NCBI GenBank assembly: GCA_905478855.1
Contig: CAJQKF010000031.1
Location: forward strand, 1 to 42,631
Direction of reading: 5' to 3'
DNA: 42,631 bases
Source of the DNA: an uncultured Gammaproteobacteria bacterium
GTDB lineage: Bacteria; Pseudomonadota; Gammaproteobacteria; Arenicellales; CAJQKF01
The notes beneath the pieces are model-generated. The model was not told the origin of the DNA. It made no database searches and saw nothing but the letters and a program-made list of their open reading frames with translations. Shown one piece after another: positions 34,729 through 42,631 of the stretch (its first letter is position 1; each line of letters starts with the position of its first letter). Made by a program: the position numbers and the translations under genes.

Positions 34729-35961
34729 ATGACCAGTAGTGATAGTAGTCCATCTCCATTTCAGCGTGCTGACCGGTTGCAGGGTGTTGGTGTCTCGAAA
34801 ATTATGCAGATTGTTGCCCGTGCCAGCGAGATGAAACGGCAAGGGTTGCCGGTTATTATTCTCGGTGCAGGCGAGCCTGATTTCGATACGCCTGATTATG
34901 TAAAGCAGGCAGCGATCAATGCGATTCAAAGTGGTGATACCAAATACACCACCATTGATGGCACCCTTGAACTGAAGAAGGCTGTTCAGCAAAAGTTTCT
35001 CCGTGATAACAATCTCGATTACGATCTGAGCGAGATCACCACAGGCTCCGGTGCAAAACAAATTTTGTTTAATGCGCTTATGGCCAGCATTCAGCAGGGC
35101 GACGAAGTCATTATTCCGACGCCTTACTGGACATCCTATGCGGATATTGTAACCGTGTGTGGAGGTGTACCTGTCTTTGTTGAGTGTTCCGGCGAAAACG
35201 GTTTTCGTTTACAGGCAGCAGATTTGGAACAGGCTATAACTGAAAAAAGCAGATGGATTATGTTCAATTCCCCATCCAACCCAACCGGTGTGGCCTATGG
35301 GAGTGAGCATTATCGACCGTTACTTAATGTGCTGTTGCGTCACCCGAACATAATGATAATGGCTGATGATATTTACGAACATGTTTTATACGATAACTTT
35401 CACTTTGCTACGCCTGCAGCGGTTGAACCAAAGCTGAAGAATCGGACCCTAACCGTAAACGGTGTTTCAAAAGCCTACGCTATGACAGGTTGGCGTTTGG
35501 GTTACGGTGGTGGTCCAGCTGAGCTTATAAAAGCCATGGCCGCTATGCAAAGTCAATCCACATCATGTCCGAGTTCCATTACTCAGGCTGCAACTGTAGC
35601 GGTTTTAAACGGTCCACAAGATTTTTTACAAGAACGTACACGGAGTTTTTGTGAGCGACGGGATCTAGTCGTACGTATGTTGAACTCTATTGAAGGAATT
35701 GAGTGTCCAACACCTAATGGGGCGTTTTATACCTTTGCAAGTTGTCGAGGCGTGCTTAACCGATCAACGGCTGATGGCACGCGAATAGAGACCGACACTG
35801 ACTTTTGTAATTTGTTATTGGAGCGAGAGAATGTTGCCGTTACACCGGGAAGTGCATTCGGATTATCGCCGTATTTCAGAATCTCCTACGCCACTTCCAG
35901 GCAAGATCTTAGTGAAGCGCTAAAGCGAATTTCTGCATTTGTCTCCAACCTTCAGGACTAG
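34729..35961 (+). CDS. Class I pyridoxal-phosphate aminotransferase (aspartate aminotransferase-like)
   Basis: The PLP lysine is K248 in NGVSKAYAMTGWRLGY. Supporting motifs are LGAGEPDFDTPDYV (45-58), SPSNPTGVAY (181-190) and MADDIYEH (211-218). Length 410 is normal. The Ib-type layout fits aspartate aminotransferases, though such enzymes often accept other amino donors. It lies 50 bases after the dehydrogenase, with an inverted repeat after its stop, and so seems to be the last gene of the catabolic series. Likely role: turning an amino acid intermediate into its keto acid ahead of aldol cleavage. Confidence 0.9.
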   Translation: MTSSDSSPSPFQRADRLQGVGVSKIMQIVARASEMKRQGLPVIILGAGEPDFDTPDYVKQAAINAIQSGDTKYTTIDGTLELKKAVQQKFLRDNNLDYDLSEITTGSGAKQILFNALMASIQQGDEVIIPTPYWTSYADIVTVCGGVPVFVECSGENGFRLQAADLEQAITEKSRWIMFNSPSNPTGVAYGSEHYRPLLNVLLRHPNIMIMADDIYEHVLYDNFHFATPAAVEPKLKNRTLTVNGVSKAYAMTGWRLGYGGGPAELIKAMAAMQSQSTSCPSSITQAATVAVLNGPQDFLQERTRSFCERRDLVVRMLNSIEGIECPTPNGAFYTFASCRGVLNRSTADGTRIETDTDFCNLLLERENVAVTPGSAFGLSPYFRISYATSRQDLSEALKRISAFVSNLQD

Positions 35962-35969
35962 ATCTTCCG

Positions 35970-35994
35970 ATCGCTTTTCTAAGGTAAAAGCGAT
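35970..35994 (+). terminator. Inverted repeat after the aminotransferase gene
   Basis: Arms ATCGCTTTT (35970-35978) and AAAAGCGAT (35986-35994) pair perfectly with a 7-base loop, nine bases after the stop. There is no T run beyond the stem, but the T-rich lower arm makes a partial terminator possible. It marks the likely end of the hydantoinase-containing series. Confidence 0.5.
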
Positions 35995-36107
35995 ATAACA
36001 TTTCTCCCCGTACACAGCGCACCTCCGAAATTCTCTAACAGTATGTTCGCGCTTGATTATCATGATGTAGAATGCTGCTAAGTATTCTTTAAGCCCTTGT
36101 TGATGGT

Positions 36108-36135
36108 TTGTTAATGATAACTTGTTAGCTATAAT
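36108..36135 (+). promoter_or_regulatory. Probable promoter of the PEP carboxylase gene
   Basis: TTGTTA (36108-36113) and a perfect TATAAT (36130-36135) are spaced by 16 bases. This is the clearest sigma-70 site in the window and is placed 110 bases before the preferred ppc start. Confidence 0.6.
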
Positions 36136-36244
36136 TCTTGCCCATGTGCTATTAAGCGATTTTCCTTAGTCGATCGTTCAAGCCATGTCTTTTAACGACA
36201 CCAACAACGGCTTTTATTCGTGTTATTCACCTGTGTTTGTTCTA

Positions 36245-38875
36245 ATGAAAACTATCGAAATTCCTCAGCAACTTCGCACTAATGTCAATCGGTTGGGCAC
36301 AATGCTTGGTGAAACCATTGCGGGTGCAGAAGGGCAAGATTTGCTGGATAAAATTGAGCATATTCGTGGGTTAGCTAAAACCGCACGCACCGAGCAAGGC
36401 ACAGGCTATCACGTGCTCGCCGAGTTTCTGAATCAGTTACCTAATGAAGAACTGCTTCCTGTTGCTCGTGCCTTCAGTCAGTTTTTAAATTTGGCAAATA
36501 TTGCCGACCAACATCAGATGATTTCACGCGATCTCGATCATGCCATGTCGGCCACACAAACCCTTAAAAACCTATTTGTGGAGTTTGCGTCTGAGGGCTA
36601 TTCCAAACAACAGATTCTCGAAGAATTAGGCCTATTAAAAATCGATCTGGTTTTAACCGCCCATCCAACTGAAATTACCCGACGCAGTCTTATCAATAAG
36701 CATGTGGAAATCGATAATGTACTCTCACAGTTCGAACTCGATGGACATACCGAACGGGAGCATACTGTTTTAGCCGCTCGCTTGTGTGAATTGATCGCAC
36801 AAATATGGCACACCGTTGATTTCAGAGAGCATCGCCCGACACCGGTAGACGAAGCTAAATGGGGCTTTGCGGTTATAGAAAATTCTCTTTGGGATGCAGT
36901 GCCAAATTTTATGCGGCGTTTAAGTTCGACCAGTTTTGAAGTGACGGGGGAGCGATTACCGTTCGATTTCTCGCCGTTGAAGTTTAGTTTCTGGATGGGT
37001 GGCGATCGGGATGGTAATCCCAATGTTACCTCCACAGTATCTCGGGAAGTGTTACTGCTCTGTCGTTGGCGGGCTGCCGACCTGTATCTTCAGGAAGTTC
37101 GGGTTCTGATGGATGAGCTATCCATGTATCGGGCTAATGAGACACTCGGAACGATGGCCAATGGAGCACGGGAGCCTTATCGAGCAGTGCTCAGAGAACT
37201 TCGCGACTTATTAGTCGATACACTGGCTTATCTGGAAAGTGCCCTGAAAGGCATCGATGATGCAAATGCAGTCATACTAACCGATGTGGATCAACTGTGG
37301 GTGCCGCTGAAGGCTTGTTACGACTCTTTGATAGAGCAAGGTATGGAATCCATCGCCAATGCCAAGCTACGGGATCTAATGTGGCGTGTGCAGAGCTTTG
37401 GTGTGCACCTGGTTAATCTTGATATACGGCAGGAAAGCGATCGGCATGCCGAGGTCTTCTCTGAACTTACCCGCTATCTAGGAATGGGTGATTATGCCGA
37501 ATGGAGCGAGGCTGATAAGCAGTCGTTCCTGCTCAAGGAACTGCAGAGTAAACGGCCGTTAATCCCAAATAACTGGCAACCATCGGATAGCGTGCAGGAA
37601 GTATTACGCACTTGTCGTGAGATTAGTCTGCACGCTCGCGACGGCTTTGGCATTTACGTAATCTCCATGGCGCGAATCCCATCGGATGTGCTTGCTGTAT
37701 ATTTACTGCAGAAGGAAAGTGGTGTTGTTGATCCGTTACCGGTGGCACCCTTATTTGAAACACTGGACGATTTAAATAATTCTGCCGATATTATAAAACA
37801 GCTATTACAAATGCCGTGGTATCGAGGCAATTGCCAGGGATGTCAGACAGTGATGATCGGTTATTCCGATTCTGCCAAAGACGCCGGTGTGCTAGCCGCG
37901 GGCTGGGCTCAGTATATGGCTCAGGAAAATCTGCTGGGAGTATGCGAGGAAGCGGGTGTTTCTTTGACCCTTTTTCATGGTCGAGGTGGCACCATCGGTC
38001 GGGGTGGGGCTCCGGCCCATGCGGCATTGCTTTCCCAACCACCGGGTTCCTTACGTCACGGTCTGCGGGTGACCGAGCAGGGCGAAATGATCCGCGCCAA
38101 ACTTGGTTTAAGTGCTATCGCTATAAAAAGCCTGGCGCTGTATACCAGTGCCATACTCAAAGCCAATCTGGATAAGCCACCGGTTCCTAGCGAGGAGTGG
38201 CGCACGGTAATGCATCAACTCGCTGATATCTCCTGCAACGAATACCATAACGTGGTGCGTCATAACGAAAGCTTCATCGATTATTTTCGCTCGGCCACAC
38301 CGCAATCGGAATTGGGCAACTTGCCACTAGGTTCTAGGCCGGCCCGTCGCAATGCCGGTGGCGGTATAGAGGGCTTGCGCGCTATACCCTGGATATTCTC
38401 GTGGAGTCAAAACCGTCTAATGCTACCCGCATGGCTGGGTGCGGGGGCGGCATTGCAAAAAGTTATCGATGACGGTGGCCAGACCATGTTGGAAGAAATG
38501 TGTCAGTCGTGGCCATTTTTTTCAACACGCATATCCATGCTGGAAATGGTGTTTGCAAAAGCCGATAGTGCCATATCTGAATATTACGATTCCTTGTTGG
38601 TGGACGATTCAATCAAGCAAATCGGCATAAATCTGCGTAACCAGCTCAAAGCAGATATAGATACGGTTTTGGGAATTAGTAACGATAAGAGTTTGATGGA
38701 AGACGTGCCGCAGACCAAGGCGTCGGTCGAATTTCGTAATACCTATGTTGATCCATTAAATCTGCTGCAAGCCGAGCTTTTGCGACGCAATCGTCAACAA
38801 CCCGACGAAGTATTAGAGCAGGCAATTATGGCCACCATAGCGGGTATTTCTGCCGGTCTTAGAAACACCGGATAA
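36245..38875 (+). CDS. ppc: Phosphoenolpyruvate carboxylase
   Basis: Ppc makes oxaloacetate from PEP and bicarbonate, refilling the TCA cycle. Both active-site signatures are present: VLTAHPTEITRR (catalytic histidine) and FHGRGGTIGRGGAPAHAALLSQPPGS (phosphate-binding loop). The conserved tail ends AGLRNTG, with the final glycine required by the family for the carboxy-terminal active-site contact. Counted from ATG 36245 (MKTIEIPQQLRTNVNRLG) it has 876 residues, close to E. coli's 883. An upstream ATG at 36185 adds 20 residues with no family match. It has its own promoter and is a housekeeping gene next to the catabolic island. Confidence 0.96.
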   Translation: MKTIEIPQQLRTNVNRLGTMLGETIAGAEGQDLLDKIEHIRGLAKTARTEQGTGYHVLAEFLNQLPNEELLPVARAFSQFLNLANIADQHQMISRDLDHAMSATQTLKNLFVEFASEGYSKQQILEELGLLKIDLVLTAHPTEITRRSLINKHVEIDNVLSQFELDGHTEREHTVLAARLCELIAQIWHTVDFREHRPTPVDEAKWGFAVIENSLWDAVPNFMRRLSSTSFEVTGERLPFDFSPLKFSFWMGGDRDGNPNVTSTVSREVLLLCRWRAADLYLQEVRVLMDELSMYRANETLGTMANGAREPYRAVLRELRDLLVDTLAYLESALKGIDDANAVILTDVDQLWVPLKACYDSLIEQGMESIANAKLRDLMWRVQSFGVHLVNLDIRQESDRHAEVFSELTRYLGMGDYAEWSEADKQSFLLKELQSKRPLIPNNWQPSDSVQEVLRTCREISLHARDGFGIYVISMARIPSDVLAVYLLQKESGVVDPLPVAPLFETLDDLNNSADIIKQLLQMPWYRGNCQGCQTVMIGYSDSAKDAGVLAAGWAQYMAQENLLGVCEEAGVSLTLFHGRGGTIGRGGAPAHAALLSQPPGSLRHGLRVTEQGEMIRAKLGLSAIAIKSLALYTSAILKANLDKPPVPSEEWRTVMHQLADISCNEYHNVVRHNESFIDYFRSATPQSELGNLPLGSRPARRNAGGGIEGLRAIPWIFSWSQNRLMLPAWLGAGAALQKVIDDGGQTMLEEMCQSWPFFSTRISMLEMVFAKADSAISEYYDSLLVDDSIKQIGINLRNQLKADIDTVLGISNDKSLMEDVPQTKASVEFRNTYVDPLNLLQAELLRRNRQQPDEVLEQAIMATIAGISAGLRNTG

Positions 38876-38912
38876 TTTATATATTGGCTACGGCCTTAAC
38901 CAGAGCGTATAG

Positions 38913-39950
38913 ATGGGTACTTACAGTTTTCTAGACGATTACAGCGAAGGTTGTCATCAGAGCATCCTTGATTTGATGCAACAGAGCAACATGAGCCAGC
39001 AAGCGGCTTATGGAAATGACGAGTATTCAGATAATGCTCGAAAACTGATACAAGTCCATCTGGGCGATACAGCAAGCGAAGTATTTTTCGTTGCTGGTGG
39101 CACACTTGCCAACTTAATCATCGCCAGCAGCGCTCTACGTTCGCATGAGGCGATAATTACTGCCAATAGTGGGCACATTGTCAGGCATGAGACTGGCGCG
39201 ATAGAAGCGGTTGGCCATAAAGTCATTTCCGTTCCCTCGGATGACGGCAAGTTAACCGTGGCCGGTATTGATGCAGCGATAGGAGAACACAGTCTTTTCC
39301 CGCATATGGTACAAGCTCGTATTGTGTATATATCTAATGCTACGGAGCGAGGCACTGTGTATACCAAAAGCGAACTTACAGACATCTCCACAGCCTGTAA
39401 GGAACGCAATCTCATGTTGTGGATGGATGGTGCTCGTCTTGGCGCCGCACTCACCTCGAATAAGAGCGATCTTACCCTGCAAGATTGTGCGCTGCTTACC
39501 GATGTATTTTGGATTGGTGGAACCAAGGCGGGTGCATTGATTGGCGAAGCAATCGTAATCAGCAACCCTCGATTGCGCGAAGACTTCCAGTGTTTTATAA
39601 AACAACGGGGTGCTTTATTGGCCAAGGGGCGTTTGCTCGGAATTCAGTTCTCTGCGTTGTTTGCAGACGATCGATTTTTCGATCTAACTCGATTCTCTAA
39701 CCAGATGGCGCAAAAGCTTTCTGCAGCGATTGTGCAATGTGGTTATGAGATAACCGCCGAAACCGAAAGCAATCAGATTTTTCCAGCACTCCCCAACGAC
39801 TTAATAACGGTGTTGCAGGAAAACTTTGGTTTTTATGTGTGGCAACAACGCGATAATGGAACTGCTGTAGTGCGTCTGGTTACCTCTTGGGCAACAGATG
39901 AACAACAGGTCGATCGCTTTATCGCCATATTACAGAATCATGGCGTGTAA
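38913..39950 (+). CDS. Threonine aldolase / beta-eliminating lyase family PLP protein
   Basis: A fold-type I PLP enzyme of the low-specificity threonine aldolase family. Family marks are FLDDYSEGCHQSILDLM (start), YGNDEYSDNARKL with the conserved 'GxDxY' variant, WMDGARLGAAL (D172 pairs with the PLP ring) and WIGGTKAGALIGE (Lys205 carries PLP). Length 345 is normal. It would split threonine, allo-threonine or another beta-hydroxy amino acid to glycine and an aldehyde. Next gene is 56 bases away. The low-specificity type is the best guess; the exact substrate is not known. Confidence 0.9.
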   Translation: MGTYSFLDDYSEGCHQSILDLMQQSNMSQQAAYGNDEYSDNARKLIQVHLGDTASEVFFVAGGTLANLIIASSALRSHEAIITANSGHIVRHETGAIEAVGHKVISVPSDDGKLTVAGIDAAIGEHSLFPHMVQARIVYISNATERGTVYTKSELTDISTACKERNLMLWMDGARLGAALTSNKSDLTLQDCALLTDVFWIGGTKAGALIGEAIVISNPRLREDFQCFIKQRGALLAKGRLLGIQFSALFADDRFFDLTRFSNQMAQKLSAAIVQCGYEITAETESNQIFPALPNDLITVLQENFGFYVWQQRDNGTAVVRLVTSWATDEQQVDRFIAILQNHGV

Positions 39951-40006
39951 TAATTAACGGTATTGAACAGAAAACAAAACACCGAAACAAAGCAAGTAAC
40001 GAAACA

Positions 40007-40474
40007 ATGTCTGAATACACTGCCAAAGTATATTGGAATCGCGGCGTAAATGAGGCCTTCACCGATAACCAGTATAGCCGTGGTCATCATTGGGGTTTTG
40101 ATGGTGGTGCAGTCGTACCAGCATCGTCATCTCCCCATGTTGTACCGTTACCGTTTTCTGTGGAGCAAAACGTAGATCCAGAAGAGGCGTTTATTGCATC
40201 CCTTTCAAGCTGCCATATGCTTGGATTTATCGCCATCGCCGCAAAGAAAAAATTCATCATCGATTCGTATAATGATGATGCGGTTGGAGTAATGGAAGAA
40301 AACAACGAGGGTGCTATCGCCATTACCAAAGTAACCTTGCGACCAAAGATTATTTTTTCCGGAGCGAAACTACCCACCTATGCCCAATTGGAAAAAATGC
40401 ATCACCAATCTCACAAGTTATGTTTTATCGCTAACTCGGTAAAGACCGAAGTGGTTACGGAAATATTTCAGTAA
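40007..40474 (+). CDS. OsmC family peroxiredoxin-like protein
   Basis: An OsmC-fold thiol protein of 155 residues. The two conserved cysteines are C69 in SLSSCHMLGF and C139 in SHKLCFIANSV. With the arginine near R25 this forms the site that reduces organic hydroperoxides in active members. Such proteins act in the cytosol with lipoylated or thiol partners. It has the same orientation as its neighbours, and the FAH-type gene starts one base after its stop, so the two are co-transcribed. Confidence 0.9.
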   Translation: MSEYTAKVYWNRGVNEAFTDNQYSRGHHWGFDGGAVVPASSSPHVVPLPFSVEQNVDPEEAFIASLSSCHMLGFIAIAAKKKFIIDSYNDDAVGVMEENNEGAIAITKVTLRPKIIFSGAKLPTYAQLEKMHHQSHKLCFIANSVKTEVVTEIFQ

Positions 40475-40475
40475 A

Positions 40476-41261
40476 ATGCTAACGGAATCACAAATAGAAC
40501 AAGCCGCGCAATTACTACTGGCAGCTCGTTTATCCCATACTCTAATCGATTGTATACCCGAGCATGTTCGTCCTCATTCATTGCAAGAGGCCTATGGCAT
40601 ACAAGATAAATTAATCGAGCTGTTGGGAACCGAAACTTTTGGCTGGTTTGGCGCCTGCACCAATAAAGTGATTCAGGATACCCTTGGCTTGCACGAACCG
40701 TACTACGCTTACCTTTTGCGCGAGCATGTGTATAGCAGTCCCGCGCAGATCGACACCAATATATATCCACCCATCGTATTTGAATGCGAATTTGGTTTCG
40801 TTGTTAATCGGGATTTTACCCCTCAAGGCCGCCTCTATAGCCGAGAAGAAATTGAGCAAGCAATTGTAAAAATTCACCCCGTAATAGAAATCGTTGCCGG
40901 GCACTTACGGGATTGGCCCAATCAAGATGTATTTTCGGTTATCGCCGATAACGGTACCGATGGTGCACTAGTCATTGGCGAAGGGGTAACCGATTGGCAA
41001 TCACTGGATCTAGTTAATACCGAAGTAACGCTGCACATAAACGATAATCTGGAACGCACAGGCACAGGTGCCAATGTGCTCGGCGATCCATTAGGTGCGT
41101 TTGTGTGGTTGGTAAACGCTATTACGCGGGACAATAAAATTATCAAGGCAGGGCATGTACAAAATACCGGCACCGCAACGGATATTTATTGGGCCAAGCC
41201 CGGTGATACAGCGGTTGCTACTTACGCAGGAATAGGAAAGGTAGAAATACAATTACTATAA
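40476..41261 (+). CDS. 2-keto-4-pentenoate hydratase / fumarylacetoacetate hydrolase family protein
   Basis: A 261-residue protein of the MhpD/HpaH hydratase type. Conserved parts are IEQAAQLLLAARLSHTLID (N-terminal helix), FGWFGACTNKVIQDTLGLHEPYYAYLL (substrate cap), the metal-binding ECEFGFVVNRDF (near 105-116), VIEIVAGHLRDW, and VLGDPLGAFVWLVN. In FAH-type enzymes two glutamates and an aspartate bind the divalent metal; E106 and E108 are visible. These enzymes hydrate 2-oxo-4-enoates, usually just ahead of a class II aldolase, and an HpcH/HpaI aldolase is present upstream at 33059. Starts one base after the OsmC stop. Confidence 0.88.
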   Translation: MLTESQIEQAAQLLLAARLSHTLIDCIPEHVRPHSLQEAYGIQDKLIELLGTETFGWFGACTNKVIQDTLGLHEPYYAYLLREHVYSSPAQIDTNIYPPIVFECEFGFVVNRDFTPQGRLYSREEIEQAIVKIHPVIEIVAGHLRDWPNQDVFSVIADNGTDGALVIGEGVTDWQSLDLVNTEVTLHINDNLERTGTGANVLGDPLGAFVWLVNAITRDNKIIKAGHVQNTGTATDIYWAKPGDTAVATYAGIGKVEIQLL

Positions 41262-41283
41262 ATTTTGTAAACAGTAGTAAATT

Positions 41284-42207
41284 TTATCCACGTCGAGTAT
41301 TTGACTTTTTATTACCGCGCAATATGTATAAACTCGCAACCACTATGATTACCGCTCCTAAAATGGTAACTCCATCCGGCAGTTCATCCCATACCAGATA
41401 ACTGATAATCGTTATCCAAACAAGCATTACATACTCAAATGGCGCAACCATGCTTACTTCTGATGTACGATAGGCTTGAGTTGAAAAAAGAAAGCCCAGT
41501 GCAGAAGTTATACCGGTGCCGAGCAATAACCAAATGTCTCCTCCTTCCGGCAGAACCCATTGCCGATATAAAAACTGCTCTATAATGGTATCGTTTTCCC
41601 CAACGGGTATAAACGACATTACTACTGCTAGCACAATTCCTAACGCTGTAAAGCAAATATTGGCATAAAAGGTAATAACCATAGCATTATTTGCAACCCC
41701 TGCTGGTCGGGTTAAAATTTGTGCGGTGGCATACATCAGTGCAGCGAGAATCGGTAATAACATCGATAGTTGCAAATCCGATGCCGCCGGGCGGATAACA
41801 ATAACCACACCGCAAAAACCAACTACTATACCCAACCATCGTCGGCTATCCACGCTCTCACCCAATATGGGAATAGAAAGCAGGGTAACAAAAAATGGCG
41901 CACTAAAAAATAATACCGTGGCAACCGTAAGTGGAATGCTAGATAGCGCTAAATAAAAAGCGGAAAACGATGCGAACATTAACGCACCACGCAATAACAA
42001 CAATGGAATCTGATTGCTCTGCAAAAGTGTAAGCCCACCCCTAAACACTATCAGTACAAACACTAACGGTGTTGCCACCAAGCCACGCAACACCATAATT
42101 TGATGCACCGCATAGCCCGAACTCATTTCTTTAATAATCACATCCTGTATGCTGAATAAAAGCTTAGCTAGACACATTAAGAGGACTGAGTTTAGGAGCA
42201 GGGTCAA
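41284..42207 (-). CDS. EamA/DMT family transporter
   Basis: A 307-residue membrane protein with ten predicted helices arranged as two EamA repeats. The first opens LLFSIQDVIIKEMSSGYAVHQIMVLRG and the second holds ALMYATAQILTRPAG and ends with ITIISYLVWDELPDGVTILGAVIIVVASLYILRG. This is the drug/metabolite exporter family, whose members export amino acids, purines or other metabolites. Substrate unknown. A lysine/arginine-rich end (NKKSNTRRG) lies inside the cell. It converges with the hydratase gene, 22 bases apart. Another start, ATG at 42177, would shorten it by ten residues. Confidence 0.9.
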   Translation of the reverse strand: MTLLLNSVLLMCLAKLLFSIQDVIIKEMSSGYAVHQIMVLRGLVATPLVFVLIVFRGGLTLLQSNQIPLLLLRGALMFASFSAFYLALSSIPLTVATVLFFSAPFFVTLLSIPILGESVDSRRWLGIVVGFCGVVIVIRPAASDLQLSMLLPILAALMYATAQILTRPAGVANNAMVITFYANICFTALGIVLAVVMSFIPVGENDTIIEQFLYRQWVLPEGGDIWLLLGTGITSALGFLFSTQAYRTSEVSMVAPFEYVMLVWITIISYLVWDELPDGVTILGAVIIVVASLYILRGNKKSNTRRG

Positions 42208-42510
42208 TGTATTGTGGCCGGTTGGTGGTAGTGTGGGGTGTTTGTTGGCCGCAGTTTAATAGTATTTTTGGTTTGAGAGTATTAGTTGTTGGAGAATAGG
42301 TGTTGGCTATTTCGTGGGCGCTGTAAATTAGCCCCTCCCCCCACACACAGTATTCTCTAATTCATAAACGAGTCTAAACGGGTGGGTTTAGTTAAAAATT
42401 ATTCTATGCTGGTTCAGCTTTGTTCGTGAATAGTTTTAAAGAGTTGTTTACGTGCTTTTTTGCGGTCGATTAGCCGATTGATTGTTGGAGGTTTTATAAG
42501 AAACTAGTAG
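42208..42510. other. Gene-free stretch of 303 bases before the insertion sequence
   Basis: No gene or clear control element was found. The stretch should carry the promoter of the EamA gene on the minus strand, but none was clear. It ends at the terminal repeat of an insertion sequence. Confidence 0.4.
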
Positions 42511-42631
42511 TGGACCCCAAATATTGGACAGTCCTGTAGTCGCGTTCCGAGGTTAAGCAGCCATCTTGGCTGCGGATTGATAATAGATTGTATCAGGTGT
42601 CATTTTGTTTAATGCTTGATGTCTTCGTTCG
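42511..42631 (-). mobile_element. End of an IS3-family insertion sequence, running off the right edge
   Basis: From 42511 the sequence begins TGGACCCCAAATATTGG, starting with the TG and imperfect inner symmetry typical of IS3-family terminal repeats. Forty-two bases further in is the end of a transposase gene on the minus strand, which is the layout expected at the right (3') end of an IS3 element. The rest of the element, its other end and the target duplication lie beyond the window. Confidence 0.75.
42553..42631 (-). CDS. IS3-family transposase OrfB, C-terminal end only
   Basis: On the minus strand the last 25 codons read ERRHQALNKMTPDTIYYQSA and five more residues before TAA (42553-42555). 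The 'RxHQALNxxTPxxxY' motif lies at the end of DDE (rve-type) transposases of the IS3 family, just after the catalytic glutamate helix. The partial gene begins outside the window, so whether it is intact cannot be judged. Confidence 0.8.
   Translation of the reverse strand, partial: ERRHQALNKMTPDTIYYQSAAKMAA

Noticed and set aside
36598..37035. 145-residue minus-strand reading frame
   Set aside because: It lies opposite the conserved ppc core and has no independent start signal or motif.
39008..39625. 205-residue minus-strand reading frame
   Set aside because: It is a shadow of the threonine-aldolase-like gene, whose PLP motifs are clear; the opposite frame has no recognisable motif.
1..42631. 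CRISPR array, prophage or anti-phage defence system
   Set aside because: No regularly spaced repeats, Cas, nuclease, toxin-antitoxin or phage structural genes were seen; the STAND-like ATPase at 107-2734 fits the SAM/cyclase regulator family instead.

Overview
The window looks like chromosomal DNA of a moderately AT-rich gammaproteobacterium, probably marine or otherwise salt-exposed. This is inferred from the protein families (DUF3461, HutD, IalB-like, RsgA, a glycine betaine ABC importer, Ppc, HyuA/HyuB), the dense gene packing and the frequent GTG/TTG starts. No rRNA, tRNA, CRISPR array or prophage was recognised. The species cannot be named from the sequence alone.

Region 1 (1-11200) is a patchwork of single genes. 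It holds the start of a gene running off the left edge, a large SAM/adenylate-cyclase/ATPase protein that ends early, an MFS transporter, a lone HutD, a histidine phosphatase, the ribosome-assembly GTPase RsgA, diacylglycerol kinase, a tiny cysteine-rich protein, a class C beta-lactamase-like esterase, an IalB-like secreted protein and a GNAT acetyltransferase. Two gene-free stretches, 2735-3117 and 4354-4942, look like decayed DNA.

Region 2 (11200-15500) is a glycine betaine-type ABC importer in the order binding protein, ATPase, permease. A terminator hairpin follows the binding-protein gene, and the permease has an unusual N-terminal membrane extension. A DUF3461 gene follows.

Region 3 (15950-19515) is a small sulfur/amino-acid module: Asp/Glu-type racemase, PLP-dependent D-cysteine desulfhydrase or L-cysteate sulfo-lyase, a RidA-type imine deaminase and a HypT-like LysR regulator. 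A perfect palindrome overlaps the likely promoter. A 3' remnant of an ogt-type DNA alkyltransferase gene sits just after the regulator.

Region 4 (19516-41261) is a large catabolic island. A dipeptide/nickel-type ABC importer (minus strand: binding protein, terminator hairpin, two permeases, double ATPase) is divergent from a long plus-strand series. That series is a TauD-like dioxygenase, an agmatinase-family ureohydrolase, a LysR regulator, HyuA, HyuB, a DAO-type FAD oxidoreductase, an HpcH/HpaI aldolase, a uronate-dehydrogenase-like NAD enzyme and a class I aminotransferase. Then come PEP carboxylase, a threonine-aldolase-like PLP enzyme, an OsmC protein and a hydratase of the 2-keto-4-pentenoate type. 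The best reading is uptake and stepwise breakdown of a nitrogen-rich small molecule (guanidino, ureido or hydantoin type) to a keto acid and central metabolites. The real substrate is not visible from sequence. This island is the most promising candidate for an undescribed pathway.

Region 5 (41284-42631) has an EamA-type exporter, about 300 bases without a gene, and the end of an IS3-family insertion sequence that runs off the right edge.
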